Shown piece by piece: positions 1 through 8,675 of a DNA stretch of 64,000 nt. The notes beneath the pieces are model-generated. The model saw only the letters and a list, made by a program, of their open reading frames with translations. It ran no database searches and was not told where the DNA came from. Position 1 is the stretch's first letter; each line of letters opens with the position of its first letter. The stretch is from Ardenticatenaceae bacterium (GTDB lineage: Bacteria; Chloroflexota; Anaerolineae; Promineifilales; Promineifilaceae), in assembly GCA_020634455.1 (NCBI GenBank), contig JACKBQ010000001.1, positions 1,798,001-1,862,000 on the forward strand, read 5' to 3'. Position numbers and translations under genes: made by a program.

Positions 1-256
1 CAGTAATCATAATCACCGGAATATCGCGCCCCAGCGCCTTTACGCGCCGCACCAGATCAAACCCACTCATGCCGGGTAAGCGCACGTCGGTGATGAGCAA
101 ATCAAACTGAGAGCGGCGCAGCTCCAGCAGCCCTTCTTCGGCAGAAGGCACCGCCAGCACTTCGCAATCCTGGTTAGACAGTTCCAGCATCGAACGCAGA
201 AACTCCAACATCTCAAAATGGTCATCAACGACTAAAATTTGCTTCACATCGGCCAT
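1..256 (-). CDS. Response regulator receiver domain (truncated by window edge)
   Basis: The minus strand from the ATG at 256 encodes the first 85 residues of a two-component receiver domain. The acidic pair D11/D12, the phospho-acceptor D57 in a LITDVRLPGMSG context, and the beta-4 strand ending VIMIT are all present, so the visible part looks functional. The C-terminal part, including the conserved lysine and any output domain, lies outside the window. It would accept phosphate from a histidine kinase; no partner kinase is adjacent. The family call is secure, but the output and target are unknown. Confidence 0.9.
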   Translation of the reverse strand, partial: MADVKQILVVDDHFEMLEFLRSMLELSNQDCEVLAVPSAEEGLLELRRSQFDLLITDVRLPGMSGFDLVRRVKALGRDIPVIMIT

Positions 257-349
257 AGGGTATCCAAGTCCTGTTCAATTTCGCCCATTATAGAGTCTGG
301 CAACTGGTAAAGACAAGTAGCCAATCGTCATAATGAACGGCCGTCCCCA

Positions 350-412
350 AGATTTCAAACGTCTTGCTGACCATCAGACAATTCCCAGCGTATTGCAAGA
401 CTTTTGAAATCT
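350..412. repeat. Inverted repeat, family A (AGATTTCAAA arms)
   Basis: Arms at 350-367 and 395-412 pair over 18 bases with one mismatch around a 27-base spacer. The same arm core recurs as inverted repeats at 2799-2860 and 54498-54553. Confidence 0.75.
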
Positions 413-432
413 ACATCAAGAAATATAAGCAA

Positions 433-462
433 ACAAAAAAGAGCCTGCCTCGGCAGACCCCT
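433..462 (-). terminator. Intrinsic terminator after the ABC ATPase pair
   Basis: On the minus strand a GTCTGCC/GGCAGGC stem (one G-T wobble) is followed by a run of T. It lies about 65 bases past the end of the ABC ATPase gene, where that operon should end. Confidence 0.7.
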
Positions 463-482
463 TCATCAAATACACATTTTCT

Positions 483-519
483 CATTGTCGCTCCTCCCCC
501 GTGTGCGGGCATGACAATG
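483..519. repeat. Short inverted repeat, TGTCATT/ATGACA type
   Basis: CATTGTC at 483-489 and GACAATG at 513-519 form an inverted repeat beside the end of the ABC ATPase gene. Related TGTCAT...ATGACA elements are at 3126-3153, 18541-18611 and 48481-48607. Confidence 0.5.
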
Positions 520-527
520 GGCAGCCG

Positions 528-1607
528 TTACACTTCCACCATATGCGCTTTGTCAGAAGATAAATTCTCTCGCGTTAGCTTGCTGGCACCCTTCTCACCT
601 GTCTCCAATAGCCAGCAGGCAGCATAATGCTCTTCGCCGTAATCCTTAAACGGCGGCTCTTCCTGCGAACATTTGTCAAAGGCCAGCGGGCAGCGCGTGT
701 GGAATCGGCAGCCCGTCGGTGGATTCAGCGGGCTGGGCACATCCCCCTCCAAAATCACCCGCTGCCGCTTCAGCGTGGGGTCCGGGATGGGAATGGCAGA
801 CATGAGCGCCTGGGTGTACGGATGCAGCGGATCGCGGTACAAATCATCCCGCGAAGCCATCTCGACCATCTTACCCAGGTACATCACGCCCACGCGGTCG
901 CTAAAATGCTCTACCACGCTCAGGTTATGAGCAATAAACAAGTAAGTCAGGCCAAAATCCTTTTGCAGCTCGCGCAAAATGTTCAGCACCTGCGCCTGGA
1001 TGGAAACGTCCAGGGCAGAAACGGGCTCATCACAGACGATAAATTTCGGCCGTAGCGCCAACGCGCGCGCAATGCCAATGCGCTGCCGCTGCCCACCAGA
1101 AAACTCATGTGGGTACCGCCGCGCATGGTCGGCGCGCATTCCCACGCGAGTCAGCATTTCTACCACAATGTCGTACCGTTCCGCCGCGCTTTTGTCCGTG
1201 TGAATGCGCAGCCCTTCAGCAATGCTTTCCCCAATAGGCATTCGCGGGTCCAGCGATGAGTACGGGTCTTGAAAAATGATCTGAATATCGCGGCGCAGCT
1301 TTTTAAGATCGTTGGCCGTGATGTCGTAGATATTTTTGCCATCAAAAACAACTTCACCAGAGGTGGCCGGAATTAACCGCAAAATGGTACGGCCGATTGT
1401 TGTTTTGCCACAGCCGGATTCCCCCACCAGACCAAACGATTCGCCCTCATAAATAAAAAAGGAAACATCATCCACGGCTTTTACCCAGCCAGTGGTACGC
1501 TGAAACAAACCTCCACGCACGGGAAAATATTTTACGACATTTTTCACCTCAACCAGAACACGCTTTTTATTGGAAGCGTTACCGTTTTGCGTTACCTCTT
1601 CTGCCAT
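528..1607 (-). CDS. Oligopeptide/dipeptide ABC transporter ATP-binding protein (OppF/DppF type)
   Basis: A 359-residue ATPase that powers peptide (or related solute) import from the cytoplasmic face. Walker A is GESGCGKTT, the signature is FSGGQRQRIGIARAL, Walker B is FIVCDEPVSALD, and the H-loop follows in LFIAHNLSVV. The C-terminal extension with cysteines (CRFHTRCPLA) is typical of the OppD/OppF family. I chose the ATG at 1607 because GGAGG lies 6 bases upstream; a longer frame opens at 1631 but would overlap the previous gene. The upstream gene stops just before this start, so the two are cotranscribed. No permease or binding protein gene is adjacent. Confidence 0.92.
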   Translation of the reverse strand: MAEEVTQNGNASNKKRVLVEVKNVVKYFPVRGGLFQRTTGWVKAVDDVSFFIYEGESFGLVGESGCGKTTIGRTILRLIPATSGEVVFDGKNIYDITANDLKKLRRDIQIIFQDPYSSLDPRMPIGESIAEGLRIHTDKSAAERYDIVVEMLTRVGMRADHARRYPHEFSGGQRQRIGIARALALRPKFIVCDEPVSALDVSIQAQVLNILRELQKDFGLTYLFIAHNLSVVEHFSDRVGVMYLGKMVEMASRDDLYRDPLHPYTQALMSAIPIPDPTLKRQRVILEGDVPSPLNPPTGCRFHTRCPLAFDKCSQEEPPFKDYGEEHYAACWLLETGEKGASKLTRENLSSDKAHMVEV

Positions 1608-1608
1608 G

Positions 1609-2610
1609 TTAAGCCTCCAATTCCTTTTCATGCAGCCAACAGCGAACCTTACGATTGGGCGCTATTGATTTAAGCTCTGGTTCTTCTTCTGTGCATATTG
1701 TCAAATCATTTTCCAGCCGAGCCATACATCGAGGGGCAAATTTGCAACCCTGTGGCAAATCTACCAGGTTTGGCACAGAGCCAGGAATTGTAACCAGCTC
1801 TTTTTCGGCTTGCCCCAAGACGGGAGTGGAACCGATGAGAGCGGCCGTATACGGGTGTTTGGGCGAGGCAAAAAGCTCCTCAATGGGAGCCTCCTCCACC
1901 ACACGCCCAGCGTACATCACCACCACCCGGTCACACATTTCTGCTACCACTCCCAAATCATGGGTAATGAGGATGATGGACGTTTCCATTTTGGAGCGCA
2001 AATTACGCATCAAGTCCAAAATTTGGGCCTGAATGGTCACATCCAGCGCCGTAGTTGGCTCATCGGCAATGAGCAGCTCTGGCACGCAGGCCAGCGCCAT
2101 GGCAATCATCACGCGCTGGGCCATGCCCCCAGACATTTCATGTGGGTAGGCGTGAATGCGGGATTCTGGCTCTGGGATGCCCACCATACTAAGCAGCTGG
2201 ATGGCTCGTTTTTGACCAGCCTCCTTGCCCAAATCCTGATGAATATGCAACACCTCAGAAAGCTGGTCTCCAATTTTGAAGACAGGGTTGAGACAACTTT
2301 GCGGCTGCTGAAAAATCATGGAAATGCGATTGCCACGAATCTTAATCATTTGCGATTCGGACAGTTTGAGCAAATCCTGGTTATCAAACACAATCTGGCC
2401 TTCAACAATTTTACCGGGCTGGCTCACCAGGCGCATGATGGACAGGGAGGTGACGCTTTTGCCACAGCCAGATTCGCCCACAACGCCAAGCACTTCACCG
2501 CGCTTTACGTGAATATCAATGCCGTCCACAGCGCGCACGATACCCGCTTCGGTAAAAAACTGTGTTTTTAGCCCTTTAATTTCCAGAATGTTTTCGTTGT
2601 TATTCTGCAC
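1609..2610 (-). CDS. Oligopeptide/dipeptide ABC transporter ATP-binding protein (OppD/DppD type)
   Basis: The partner ATPase of the gene downstream; OppD and OppF form a heterodimer. Walker A is GESGCGKS, the signature is MSGGMAQRVMIAMAL, Walker B is LLIADEPTTALD, with ITHDLGVV as H-loop and the family's C-terminal cysteine region (CKFAPRC). The GTG at 2610 has AGAGG upstream and puts the beta-strand NNNENILEIKG near the N terminus as in the family. An ATG at 2682 would add 24 residues and has no ribosome-binding site. Start uncertain; function secure. Confidence 0.9.
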   Translation of the reverse strand: MQNNNENILEIKGLKTQFFTEAGIVRAVDGIDIHVKRGEVLGVVGESGCGKSVTSLSIMRLVSQPGKIVEGQIVFDNQDLLKLSESQMIKIRGNRISMIFQQPQSCLNPVFKIGDQLSEVLHIHQDLGKEAGQKRAIQLLSMVGIPEPESRIHAYPHEMSGGMAQRVMIAMALACVPELLIADEPTTALDVTIQAQILDLMRNLRSKMETSIILITHDLGVVAEMCDRVVVMYAGRVVEEAPIEELFASPKHPYTAALIGSTPVLGQAEKELVTIPGSVPNLVDLPQGCKFAPRCMARLENDLTICTEEEPELKSIAPNRKVRCWLHEKELEA

Positions 2611-2798
2611 GCTCTGCCTCTTCGTCCCTTCGTAGTTTGCCACTTTCTCGCTGATTCGCCTCAAGATTTTCCTGAAAAGCATAGTTTCGTAGTCAGGATG
2701 GGGAGGTCATTTTACCAAACCAAACTTTTAGAGGCCATATGTATGTAAAAACCAAAAATTTTTGAATAATAACTGATGTTACGCACTCACTCTGGAAA

Positions 2799-2860
2799 AG
2801 ATTTCAAAAGCCTTCAAGGCTATGCGCTTTTCACCAAAAGAAACAAGACTTTTGAAATCT
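2799..2860. repeat. Inverted repeat, family A
   Basis: Arms at 2799-2814 and 2845-2860 pair over 16 bases with one mismatch. The terminal sequence AGATTTCAAAAG matches the element at 350-412. Confidence 0.75.
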
Positions 2861-2959
2861 ACGCTGCGTACCGTGAGTAATAATAGGCGTAAAATAGGTT
2901 TTTATGTGAACAGATAAAAAATCGCTCTTCGGCACTTCCTATGGATTGCTTTACTGCTT

Positions 2960-3097
2960 TTAATAGATTTTGCTCATACATTTGTAACCTCGCTCGTAAG
3001 CGATGCTGGCTAGGATGCTAAGGATGGTGTGGCGGCGTGCTTTTAGGTAGAAAAAGTTGTCATTCACGTTTAGCTGGTCTTTTCCGCAATCAAACAA
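2960..3097 (-). other. Possible coding remnant in a 530-base intergenic region
   Basis: A 45-codon open frame on the minus strand ends in a basic, alpha-helical-looking stretch (KARRHTILSILASIAYERG). It has no convincing ribosome-binding site or ATG start, and a stop codon lies directly upstream. It could be the tail of a decayed gene such as a transposase, but I cannot assign a family. The rest of 2683-3212 holds the family A inverted repeat and a TGTCATT-type element; I see no other gene. Confidence 0.2.
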
Positions 3098-3125
3098 TTA
3101 AACCGTAACAGAAGTTTTCTGAATT

Positions 3126-3153
3126 TGTCATTCCCGCTTGCGCAGGCATGACA
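3126..3153. repeat. TGTCATTCC...GGCATGACA imperfect palindrome
   Basis: TGTCATTCCCGC and its near reverse complement GCAGGCATGACA lie back to back. Longer relatives are at 18541-18611 and 48481-48607. Confidence 0.5.
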
Positions 3154-3212
3154 GGTTGTGAAATTATTTTTCAAAAGTGTAATTTCCATTTGGCTCTGTA
3201 CAGGAGTGTTTT

Positions 3213-4682
3213 ATGGTGCAACATCCCCATATTCTTCTAGCAAACTGGCGAAAATTTGGCCTGTTCATGCTTCTTGCATTTTTCATTTGGCAATTGGGCG
3301 CGCCCCAGGCCAGGGCCACCACCTGGGACATTTGCCAAGCTGGTGGCTGTGATTTTAGTGATATTCAAACGGCCGTAAACGATCCACAAGTGAAAAACAA
3401 CGACATCCTCACCTTTCCCACCAACCGAGAGATTTACGCGCCATTTACCGTCACCAATAAAACGTTAACCATTCAGGGCAATAACACAATAATAGACGCA
3501 ACGAGCATGGGAGTCTCTGCTGTTACCATCAACAACGGCAGCGAAACGGTCACCATCAGCAACTTTACCGTTCAAGGGGGCAGCAGCAGCATTGGGGCAG
3601 GCATTCTGCTCGATAGCGGCAACTTGGTGCTTACCAGCAGCACAGTTATCAGCAATACCGCCAGTAGTAGCGGCGGGGCACTGTACGTAGCCAGCAGCGG
3701 CAGTGTGGTCACTCTAACCAGCGTCAACATGGAGTCGAATACGGCTGGTGCCAACGGCGGTGCTATCTACAACAATGGCACCATTAACGCCCAAACGCTT
3801 ACCCTGGCCGACAATGACGCCACCGATGGCGCAGGACTGTACAACAACGGTACGGCTACCGTGGAAACCCTCTCCACCATTCAGCGCAACGAGGCCAGCA
3901 ACGACGGTGGCGGTGTATTCAACACCCTCAACGGCAACCTCACCCTGAATAATGATGACGTTTCCACGAACCTGGCCGTAAACGGAGCGGCCGTTTTCAA
4001 CGAAGGTATCTTAAACACCAATGGTACAGACTTTGGCAGCGGCAATGTGGCCTCACAAACTGGCGGTGGCCTTTACAACAGCGGCACGGCGACCCTGGTA
4101 AATAGCGCCGTTGTACAAAATGAAGGCGCAACCGGCGCTGGAATTTACAACAGTGGCACGCTCACAGCCACCAACAGCACTCTCAGCCGCAACGATGGGG
4201 CAAATGGCGCGGGCCTTTATAACAACGGCGGCACCGCTACGCTAAACAATGTCACTATCCACCTCACCATTGGCACTTCCCTTTTTGCCAATAATGGCAC
4301 CGTCACGGTAGGCAACAGCATCCTCTCCTCTGTTTCCGGGCAGGTAACATGCGGCAAGAGCGGCAGCGGGGCGCTGCAATCCAACGGCTACAACCTGGCC
4401 AAAGACCAAAGCTGTACCTTCCTCACGGCCGCTGGCGATTTGCAAGGGTTGGACCCAGGCCTCATTGGTATCAATTCACCCGCAGGGGGCGCGGCCTACC
4501 ATGCGCCCAAGCTCACCAGCCCGGTAATTGATGCCGGGAATCCAGCAGAAATCGGCAGCAACAGCACTGCTTGCCTGGCAGCCGACCAGCGCGGGCTGGC
4601 GCGGCCACAATCCAACCGCTGCGACATTGGGGCGGTGGAAATTGTGGTTTATCGTCAATTTGTATCAATTGTGCTCAAGTAA
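3213..4682 (+). CDS. Secreted right-handed beta-helix protein with choice-of-anchor Q domain
   Basis: A 489-residue exported protein. Residues about 13-32 form a hydrophobic signal segment ending near ARA. The middle (about 60-380) is made of degenerate repeats rich in GAGLYNSGT/GGAIYNNGT turns, the pattern of a parallel beta-helix with polymorphic outer-membrane-type repeats. The last 70 residues (SPVIDAGNPA ... DQRG ... CDIGAVE) match the choice-of-anchor Q domain found in many Chloroflexota surface proteins. GGAG lies just upstream of the ATG. No catalytic motif is visible; adhesion or surface structure is a guess. It converges on the GT9 gene. Confidence 0.85.
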   Translation: MVQHPHILLANWRKFGLFMLLAFFIWQLGAPQARATTWDICQAGGCDFSDIQTAVNDPQVKNNDILTFPTNREIYAPFTVTNKTLTIQGNNTIIDATSMGVSAVTINNGSETVTISNFTVQGGSSSIGAGILLDSGNLVLTSSTVISNTASSSGGALYVASSGSVVTLTSVNMESNTAGANGGAIYNNGTINAQTLTLADNDATDGAGLYNNGTATVETLSTIQRNEASNDGGGVFNTLNGNLTLNNDDVSTNLAVNGAAVFNEGILNTNGTDFGSGNVASQTGGGLYNSGTATLVNSAVVQNEGATGAGIYNSGTLTATNSTLSRNDGANGAGLYNNGGTATLNNVTIHLTIGTSLFANNGTVTVGNSILSSVSGQVTCGKSGSGALQSNGYNLAKDQSCTFLTAAGDLQGLDPGLIGINSPAGGAAYHAPKLTSPVIDAGNPAEIGSNSTACLAADQRGLARPQSNRCDIGAVEIVVYRQFVSIVLK

Positions 4683-4694
4683 TCGGGGCTAAGT

Positions 4695-4778
4695 GGCCGT
4701 CCGCAAAAAGTTAGCAGAATTATGCGGACGGCCTGGAGTAATCGTCCTTTCAAAAAGGGAAGTTGTTTGTGGACGATT
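4695..4778. terminator. Two stem-loops between convergent genes
   Basis: GGCCGTCCGC at 4695-4704 pairs perfectly with 4724-4733. AATCGTCC at 4740-4747 pairs with 4771-4778 and has an inner CCTTT/AAAGG stem. Neither has a clear T-run. They sit between converging genes and probably limit read-through. Confidence 0.45.
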
Positions 4779-4779
4779 C

Positions 4780-5919
4780 CTAATTTTTGAGGCGCAATAG
4801 CTGATCGGCGGCTTTGATGGCCTGGGGGACGGGGACACCTTCTTGCCAGGAAAACGGCCGTACCTCCCCACCTTGCCACAACGTTACCACCCGCTCCGCT
4901 TTGGGCGAATACGGCGCTGACAGGGCCGGGTTGCTAGGGCCAAAAATGGCTAACGTAGGGCAGCCCACGGCCGCAGCAATATGCGTCGGCCCTGTGTCGT
5001 TGCCCACGTACAGATTGGCAATCTCCCCCAACGCCCCTAACTCACCCAGCGTCACGCGCCCGGCCCAATTGGCACAGGGCACTGAAGTCATGCCATCAAT
5101 GGCTGCGGCCAAAGCGTGATCGTGCTGGCTGCCTACGAGCAAAATACGCGCCTGGTGCTGCCGCGCCAGATGGTTGATCAGCAGCACAAATCGCTCGCTG
5201 GGCCACCGCTTTAGCGGGTCTTCAAATAGCGAGCCAGCGCCACCACCCGGATGAATGACGACCAGGGGCACATCACCTAACCATTCCAAATCATCAATCA
5301 GGCGTTGGGTAACGGCCGTTCTGTCATCATCGGCCGGGTAAAATCCCATGGACGGCCGTTCGCCAGGGGGCAAATCTACTTTACACGCCTCGGCCAATGA
5401 AAGGTAAATATCAGTTGCGTGTTGCTGGCCGGTACGCTGCGGGGCAACCAATGTTTGGGCAAAACCGCGCCCGCCAGAAGCCACACCAATCCGCTGGGGA
5501 ATGCCCGCTTGCCACGCCACCCAGGAAAGCAAGCTGGATCTTCCCAGAATAAGGCAGGTGTCATACCCGCCCTGGCGAATCTGATTGACCACACCGCGCA
5601 ATTCGGCAAAGGACATGTGCCCCACACCCAGGTCGCCTGATGGCAGCAGTTCGGCAATGTGCGGGTTTTTGGCGATAGCGGGTCTGGCCCAGTCGCTAAC
5701 GGCCCAATCGAACTGGGTGCCGGGGAATGCTTTGGTAAGCACCGCTAGCAGCGGCGTGGCCAGCATCACCTGGCTAAGGCAGCACGGATGCAAAATGAGC
5801 GCTTTTTTGGGTGGGGTGAACGGCCGTCTCGCCAAGCGAAACGGTATGCTTAACAATCGTGCCGCCGCAGCGGTGAAAAATGTTTCTTGGGGCATGTTAC
5901 TGCTGGATGGCTCCAGCAC
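4780..5919 (-). CDS. Glycosyltransferase family 9 (heptosyltransferase-like)
   Basis: A 379-residue GT-B enzyme of the GT9/ADP-heptose transferase superfamily, which transfers a sugar from a nucleotide donor to a glycolipid or polysaccharide acceptor at the membrane. The C-terminal half has the donor-site motifs VVIHPGGGAGS and YVGNDTGPTHIAAAVGCPTLAIFG. The N-terminal half starts with a Rossmann strand (KALILHPCCLSQVMLATPLLAVL). The frame opens at a GTG (5919) 18 bases after the previous stop; an ATG at 5895 is an alternative. Acceptor and donor are unknown: these bacteria usually lack LPS, so a role in another surface glycan is more likely. Confidence 0.85.
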   Translation of the reverse strand: MLEPSSSNMPQETFFTAAAARLLSIPFRLARRPFTPPKKALILHPCCLSQVMLATPLLAVLTKAFPGTQFDWAVSDWARPAIAKNPHIAELLPSGDLGVGHMSFAELRGVVNQIRQGGYDTCLILGRSSLLSWVAWQAGIPQRIGVASGGRGFAQTLVAPQRTGQQHATDIYLSLAEACKVDLPPGERPSMGFYPADDDRTAVTQRLIDDLEWLGDVPLVVIHPGGGAGSLFEDPLKRWPSERFVLLINHLARQHQARILLVGSQHDHALAAAIDGMTSVPCANWAGRVTLGELGALGEIANLYVGNDTGPTHIAAAVGCPTLAIFGPSNPALSAPYSPKAERVVTLWQGGEVRPFSWQEGVPVPQAIKAADQLLRLKN

Positions 5920-5937
5920 ACGCTGCCGGGGCCGCCC

Positions 5938-6579
5938 TTACTCTCCTACGGTAATAAACGGTTGAATTTGCTCAAATTTGGCCGGGCCAATGCCAGAGAC
6001 ACTGGTAATTTCGTCAATGGTAGCAAAGGGGCCGTTGGTTTCCCGGTATTCTACGATCTTTTCGGCTGTGCTGGGGCCAATGCCGGGCAATGTGTCTAAT
6101 TCGGCCACATCGGCACTATTTATGTTAACCAAACCTGTGGGTTCGTCAACGGCCGTTTCCCCACCGCTCCCTAGCTCTATCCCGGTTGACCGCACCGGCT
6201 CTGAAATGACGGCGGGAAGCTGGGCGGCCGTTTCTGCCTCTGTGGGAACGTAAATTTGCATCCCTTCAAACAGCGGCAGGGCCAGATTGACAACGGCCGT
6301 ATCTGCCTCATCAGTAAAGCCACCTGCCCGCTCAATCGCCTCTTGCACAATGCCATTGTGGGGCATCTCATACACGGCAGGAGCGGCGACCGCCCCACTC
6401 ACAAAGATGCGCAGCGGCCCCGGTGTGGACGTGGGGCCAGGTGGCAGCGTAGGCACGGGTGGCTGAATAACAATGGGTGTAGGCTGTGCCCGTCCTGCCA
6501 AAGCCACGCCCCCAGCTCCTACAATTATCCCCACAAAAAACACAATCAAAAAAGAAAGCAGATTGCCTTTGTTTAGCAC
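5938..6579 (-). CDS. comEA: ComEA-like helix-hairpin-helix DNA-binding protein with SLBB domain
   Basis: A 213-residue protein with one N-terminal membrane anchor (about 8-28), a proline-rich linker, an SLBB domain (about 57-115, starting FVSGAVAAPAVYEMP) and a C-terminal pair of helix-hairpin-helix motifs (about 148-210; NINSADVAELDTLPGIGPSTA and SVSGIGPAKFEQI). This is the order of ComEA, which binds incoming double-stranded DNA at the outer face of the membrane during natural transformation. No comEC channel gene is adjacent. The downstream GT9 gene is probably cotranscribed. Confidence 0.88.
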   Translation of the reverse strand: MLNKGNLLSFLIVFFVGIIVGAGGVALAGRAQPTPIVIQPPVPTLPPGPTSTPGPLRIFVSGAVAAPAVYEMPHNGIVQEAIERAGGFTDEADTAVVNLALPLFEGMQIYVPTEAETAAQLPAVISEPVRSTGIELGSGGETAVDEPTGLVNINSADVAELDTLPGIGPSTAEKIVEYRETNGPFATIDEITSVSGIGPAKFEQIQPFITVGE

Positions 6580-6727
6580 AATATTCTCCCCAACGGTTAC
6601 GGCCGTTTCACAACAGCCTCATTAAAATCAACATGAAGGACGCCTACTGGTATGGCAATATTTTACACAGAGTGGCTGGCAGGTACAAAACACGGCGTTT
6701 CAGTAAATCCAAATTAAGCAAAAAAGG

Positions 6728-6797
6728 ACGCGGACTAGCGCGGATAAACGCGGATTATGGCCTTTTTATCCGCGTTTTCCGCGTTCATCCGCGTCCC
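6728..6797. repeat. Inverted repeat, family B (GCGGATAAACGCGGA)
   Basis: A palindromic element made of repeats of GCGGATAAACGCGGAT and its complement, flanked by AATCCAAATT and a TTTTACTGAA segment that pairs with TTTCAGTAAA upstream. A partial relative lies at 28240-28305. It occupies much of the 405-base gap 6580-6984. Confidence 0.65.
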
Positions 6798-6911
6798 ATT
6801 CAGTTTTACTGAATAACCCTGTGATACAAAAGTAGCAGTTTTTCAAAACAGAGCAGTTGGAGTACCCTTACCAAACTGTGTCAATATTTGGCAAACTGCA
6901 TCTAAAAATTT

Positions 6912-6949
6912 GCTTTGCCCTGGATTGCCAGGTGCCCCCAGAGCAAAGC
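6912..6949 (+). other. Stem-loop in the 5' leader of the DUF3467 gene
   Basis: GCTTTGC (6912-6918) pairs with 6943-6949, and an inner CCTGG/CCAGG stem lies within it. It is 35 bases upstream of the start codon. A regulatory role is possible but unproven. Confidence 0.3.
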
Positions 6950-6984
6950 TGCAAACAGCAGACGTATTTTTATGGAGATTCAAA

Positions 6985-7332
6985 ATGAGTGAAACACCCG
7001 TTCAACCCACCCCCAAACCGGGTCAAAAAAAGGTTGCCATTGATATTCCTAAAGAGTTAACGGCCGTTTACGCCAATCTCGCCTTCATCAGCCACACGCC
7101 TGGTGAAATGGTGCTGGATTTTGCCCAAATGCTGCCGCGTATGCCGCGTGGTCGCGTACTTTCCCGCGTGATCATGTCTCCAATGCACGCCAAGATGCTG
7201 CAAAACGCCCTGGCGCAAAACGTAGCCAACTACGAACGGCAGTTTGGCGAAATTCGGCTGCCCACCAACCTGGCCGACCAATTCTTTCGTTTTCCGCAAC
7301 AAGGGGGCGACAAGGACGACGAATCTGAATAA
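6985..7332 (+). CDS. DUF3467 domain protein
   Basis: A 115-residue protein of the DUF3467 family, whose function is unknown. The conserved core is YANLAFISHTPGEMVLDFAQ, followed by a basic strand (RVLSRVIMSPMHAKML) and a helix (NALAQNVANYERQFGEI). The start was set at the ATG at 6985, which has GGAG upstream; the open frame extends further but without a site. A proline-rich N terminus and an acidic C terminus (KDDESE) flank the domain. Members are small, soluble and widespread in Chloroflexota. The gene converges on the methyltransferase gene. Confidence 0.85.
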   Translation: MSETPVQPTPKPGQKKVAIDIPKELTAVYANLAFISHTPGEMVLDFAQMLPRMPRGRVLSRVIMSPMHAKMLQNALAQNVANYERQFGEIRLPTNLADQFFRFPQQGGDKDDESE

Positions 7333-7366
7333 CCAGACGTCTCTCCCTGAGAGGCAAATTATCAGC

Positions 7367-7414
7367 AGATTTCGCAGATTAAACGCATGAAAATCTTTTA
7401 AATCTGCGAAATCT
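7367..7414. repeat. Perfect 14-bp inverted repeat (AGATTTCGCAGATT)
   Basis: Arms 7367-7380 and 7401-7414 are perfect complements around a 20-base loop, between convergent genes. It may double as a transcription barrier. Confidence 0.7.
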
Positions 7415-7441
7415 TTGGTCTCAATCAAAGTACCAACAAGA

Positions 7442-8668
7442 CTAGGCGCGTTCCCAGAGCGAGACAGTTTCGATGTGAAAGGTTTGGGGCTGCATATCAA
7501 TCGGCTGAATCTCAACCAAATTGTAGCCAGCTTTGGCCAGGGAACGGCCGTCTCGCGCCAGCGTAGCCACATCGGAACTCACATAAATAAAGCGAGCAGG
7601 TTTTGCTTGGGAAACGGCCGTTACCGCCTTCTTGGATAGCCCATTCCCCCACGGGTGCGCCACCATCACCTCAACCTCCTCCGGCATCAGCGGCAGCACA
7701 TCCTCGACCTCCCCCTCAAACAGATTCACGTTGTCCAGATCATCCAGATTCACCGCCAAATCAGCCACGGCGTCAGGATTACGCTCCACCGCCACCACTT
7801 CCGCGCTTTTTTCCGCCAAAAACGCGGTCAGCGTGCCTGCACCGCTGTACAGTTCAACTACATTTTCCTCGCCAGTCAGCATCGCATAGCGCAGCACGGT
7901 CTGCACCACCAGCTCCATTCCTGCCGGGCTACCCGCCATATCCACGCCGGGAGAAATGCGAAAATCACGGCCGTTTATCCGCTGCACGGAATAAAAATCA
8001 CCGACGAGGGAAGCGGCCGTTTTGTCTGGCAGCACAATCGCTACGGAGATGGGGAAATCCGCCTCCAGTTCCGGCGGCTCCACGCCATCCACCTCAATGG
8101 CCGCCAGCAGCGCCTCATCATCTCCCACCCGCAAAGAGAGCTTTCGCAGCCCTGGCAAATCCAGCTCCACATCCTGCAACAACCCCACCAGCTCTGGTCG
8201 GGCGATGGGGCATTCTTCAATGGCAATCACCTCTTTTTGCACCGGCGACCAAAATCCGAGACGGCCGTTTCCCACCGGACTCAGCACCATTTCCACCCGG
8301 TACGCCCACGGCTCTGGGTTTGGCAAAACAGGCACCACATTTGCCTGCTTAAACCCACCCAGCCGCGCCAACTGATCCCGCACCACCGCTTCTTTGGCGG
8401 CTAACTGTGCCCCATAAGACATATGCTGAAAATGGCAACCACCACACACCGCAAAATGCTGGCAGCGCGGCGTCACCCGCTCCGGCGATGGCTGCAATAC
8501 CTGCACCAACTCCGCCTGCGCATACTTATTCTTCTCCGACACAATCTGCGCCCGCACTTTTTCACCCGGCACCGTCAACGGCACAAAAACCGTGCGGCTC
8601 CGATTCGCCCGGCCAATGCCCGACCCACCATGTGCCATTTCTGTAATGTCCAACGTTACTTTTTCCAT
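7442..8668 (-). CDS. TrmA/RlmD-family RNA (uracil-5) methyltransferase homolog with altered active site
   Basis: A 408-residue protein with the family's domain order: an N-terminal TRAM-like domain, the four cysteines of the iron-sulfur site (C69, C75, C78 in CQHFAVCGGC, plus one in EECPIA), and a Rossmann methyltransferase with motif I ELYSGAGTLT. Family members methylate C5 of a uridine in 23S rRNA or tRNA through a cysteine nucleophile in VSCNPATLARD. Here the same site reads VSSDVATLARD, with serine at 365 (codon TCC). The upstream DPPRxG motif is degenerate (AHPWGNG), while the general-base glutamate (FHIETVSLW) remains. The ATG at 8668 is 7 bases after the CPBP gene, so they are cotranscribed. 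Activity is doubtful. Confidence 0.85.
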   Translation of the reverse strand: MEKVTLDITEMAHGGSGIGRANRSRTVFVPLTVPGEKVRAQIVSEKNKYAQAELVQVLQPSPERVTPRCQHFAVCGGCHFQHMSYGAQLAAKEAVVRDQLARLGGFKQANVVPVLPNPEPWAYRVEMVLSPVGNGRLGFWSPVQKEVIAIEECPIARPELVGLLQDVELDLPGLRKLSLRVGDDEALLAAIEVDGVEPPELEADFPISVAIVLPDKTAASLVGDFYSVQRINGRDFRISPGVDMAGSPAGMELVVQTVLRYAMLTGEENVVELYSGAGTLTAFLAEKSAEVVAVERNPDAVADLAVNLDDLDNVNLFEGEVEDVLPLMPEEVEVMVAHPWGNGLSKKAVTAVSQAKPARFIYVSSDVATLARDGRSLAKAGYNLVEIQPIDMQPQTFHIETVSLWERA

Positions 8669-8675
8669 CAAAAAA

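Noticed and set aside
7603..8404. Long plus-strand open frames opposite the RNA methyltransferase gene
   Set aside because: Proline- and histidine-rich antisense shadows of a recognisable gene in a codon-biased region.
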